DNA of 8,222 bases, from assembly GCA_946480965.1 (NCBI GenBank), contig CAMLMI010000203.1:1-8222 (forward strand), given 5' to 3'. Source of the DNA: an uncultured Verrucomicrobiales bacterium (GTDB lineage: Bacteria; Verrucomicrobiota; Verrucomicrobiae; Limisphaerales; CANJSG01). The notes below the pieces were generated by a model. It was given only the letters and a program-made list of their open reading frames with translations. It did not search any database and was not told the DNA's origin. The position numbers were made by a program, and so were the translations under genes. Of this stretch, positions 7,571-8,222 are shown one piece after another. The first letter of the stretch is position 1. The number at the start of each line of letters is the position of its first letter.

Positions 7571-8222
7571 TCACAGAGATTTGCTGTGCGGGGATTTCGA
7601 TTTCGCGGGATCGGCCTGAACAGCCGACTGCGAGAGAATTTGGCAGCCTTTTTCGATCATCGAGACGAAATCGGCCGCATCGGAAAAGTAGTTCTTAAAC
7701 GAAAGACGCACCTCATCGCTTGTGTCGGCGCGGACCAAAACAATGTCACTTTCGGACCTCTCTCGCTCTAGAGCGAAAAGCGCCTTCAGCGCATCTGTTG
7801 AATCGCGAAACGAACGCACCTCAAGCGCTCCCCCCGGAGAGAATATCAGAATCGCATTTCGTTTTGCGCTGACATCTTTGTTCGCGGAGCGAAGACCACG
7901 GAGTGTCTTCAAAAGGCGTAGCTCTTTCTCAGCAGAAACGAAGCTTTCCACAAGTGACTTGTCGTCAAGATTTGGATGCGGCCCACGACTGTTCTCCTGA
8001 GTCCGTGCAAGTATTTCACTGGCCAGTGACATTGCATTTTCGTAGCGGTAGTCACCGCGCTGAAATTTGGGCTGGCTCTCTGTAATGAAGCCCACGACTT
8101 CTACAGCGGTCGCCCACGCATGTTGAACCAATGTTCTGTATTGGATCTCAACATAGAGCCCTTTGAGCGCTTCACCGGCACCAGAACGCACGTCGTATTG
8201 ATACACGTCGTGGATTCCTCGA
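7571..8222 (-). CDS. RelA/SpoT-domain protein, C-terminal part (5' end outside window)
   Basis: The frame is open from the window edge to the TGA at 7573-7571: 216 residues, N-terminus missing. The first visible residues, 'RGIHDVYQYD', match the middle of a (p)ppGpp-synthetase fold (family pattern G-Y-R-S/G-x-H). 'VEIQYRT' follows at 24-30, then 'QHAWATAVEVVG' at 33-44. E25 and Q27 of the E-I-Q-x-R-T motif and H34 are kept, so the visible half of the active site looks intact. RelA/SpoT-family domains transfer pyrophosphate from ATP to GTP/GDP, and some toxic relatives use ATP or tRNA; which applies here cannot be told. The remaining ~150 residues are mostly charged and helical with no domain I recognise, ending in a Lys/Ser-rich tail. 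No TGS or ACT domain is seen, so it is not a classical long RelA/SpoT. G+C is ~50% by hand counts against ~68% in the neighbour. The PDZ-protein start is 76 bases downstream. Confidence 0.85.
   Translation of the reverse strand, partial: RGIHDVYQYDVRSGAGEALKGLYVEIQYRTLVQHAWATAVEVVGFITESQPKFQRGDYRYENAMSLASEILARTQENSRGPHPNLDDKSLVESFVSAEKELRLLKTLRGLRSANKDVSAKRNAILIFSPGGALEVRSFRDSTDALKALFALERERSESDIVLVRADTSDEVRLSFKNYFSDAADFVSMIEKGCQILSQSAVQADPAKSKSPHSKSL

Noticed and set aside
8204..8206. GTG at 8206 as the start of the RelA/SpoT-like gene.
   Set aside because: The conserved 'RGIH' segment of the synthetase domain lies just upstream in the same frame, so the gene continues beyond the window.
1..8222. 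tRNA, rRNA, riboswitch, integrase or insertion-sequence remnants.
   Set aside because: None was recognised by eye on either strand; a covariance-model search would be the decisive test.

Overview
The window is a G+C-rich bacterial chromosomal segment, probably from a member of the Verrucomicrobiota, possibly the Limisphaera/Pedosphaera group. The taxonomic hint is the stand-alone prepilin-like gene with an H-X9-DG motif, a type very abundant in Verrucomicrobiota, Lentisphaerota and Planctomycetota. The weak Shine-Dalgarno sequences at most starts fit this. Taxonomy is inference; there is no rRNA or other marker gene.

Layout: Plus strand, 1-651, the 3' end of a large glycosidase-like gene (glycoside hydrolase family 2 type, with a C-terminal carbohydrate-binding-like beta-sandwich). 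A gap of about 360 bases follows, then a prepilin-like gene (1012-1824) closed by a strong intrinsic terminator (1847-1879). Next is a Leloir-pathway pair, galK (1968-3155) and galT (3238-4284). Converging on galT from the minus strand is panB (5176 down to 4421). Upstream of panB, also on the minus strand and separated from it by a strong hairpin (5263-5289), is a secreted HtrA-like protein with two PDZ domains but no recognisable catalytic His or Ser (7494 down to 5332). The minus strand ends with the C-terminal part of a RelA/SpoT-type nucleotide pyrophosphokinase-like protein (8222 down to 7571, cut by the window edge).

How the genes work together: galK and galT form galactose-1-phosphate and exchange it with UDP-glucose. 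With the upstream glycosidase they could form a loose galactoside-use neighbourhood, but the prepilin gene and its terminator separate them, so co-transcription is unlikely. panB makes ketopantoate for pantothenate and CoA and has no visible functional link to its neighbours. The RelA/SpoT-like gene is clearly lower in G+C than the rest (hand counts of 47-55% in three 60-base lines, against 68% in one line of the protease-like gene), which suggests a different origin.

Most of the window is ordinary metabolism. I do not see a convincing new multi-gene system. The two items worth a second look are the apparently inactive tandem HtrA-like/PDZ protein and the compositionally distinct RelA/SpoT-domain gene.
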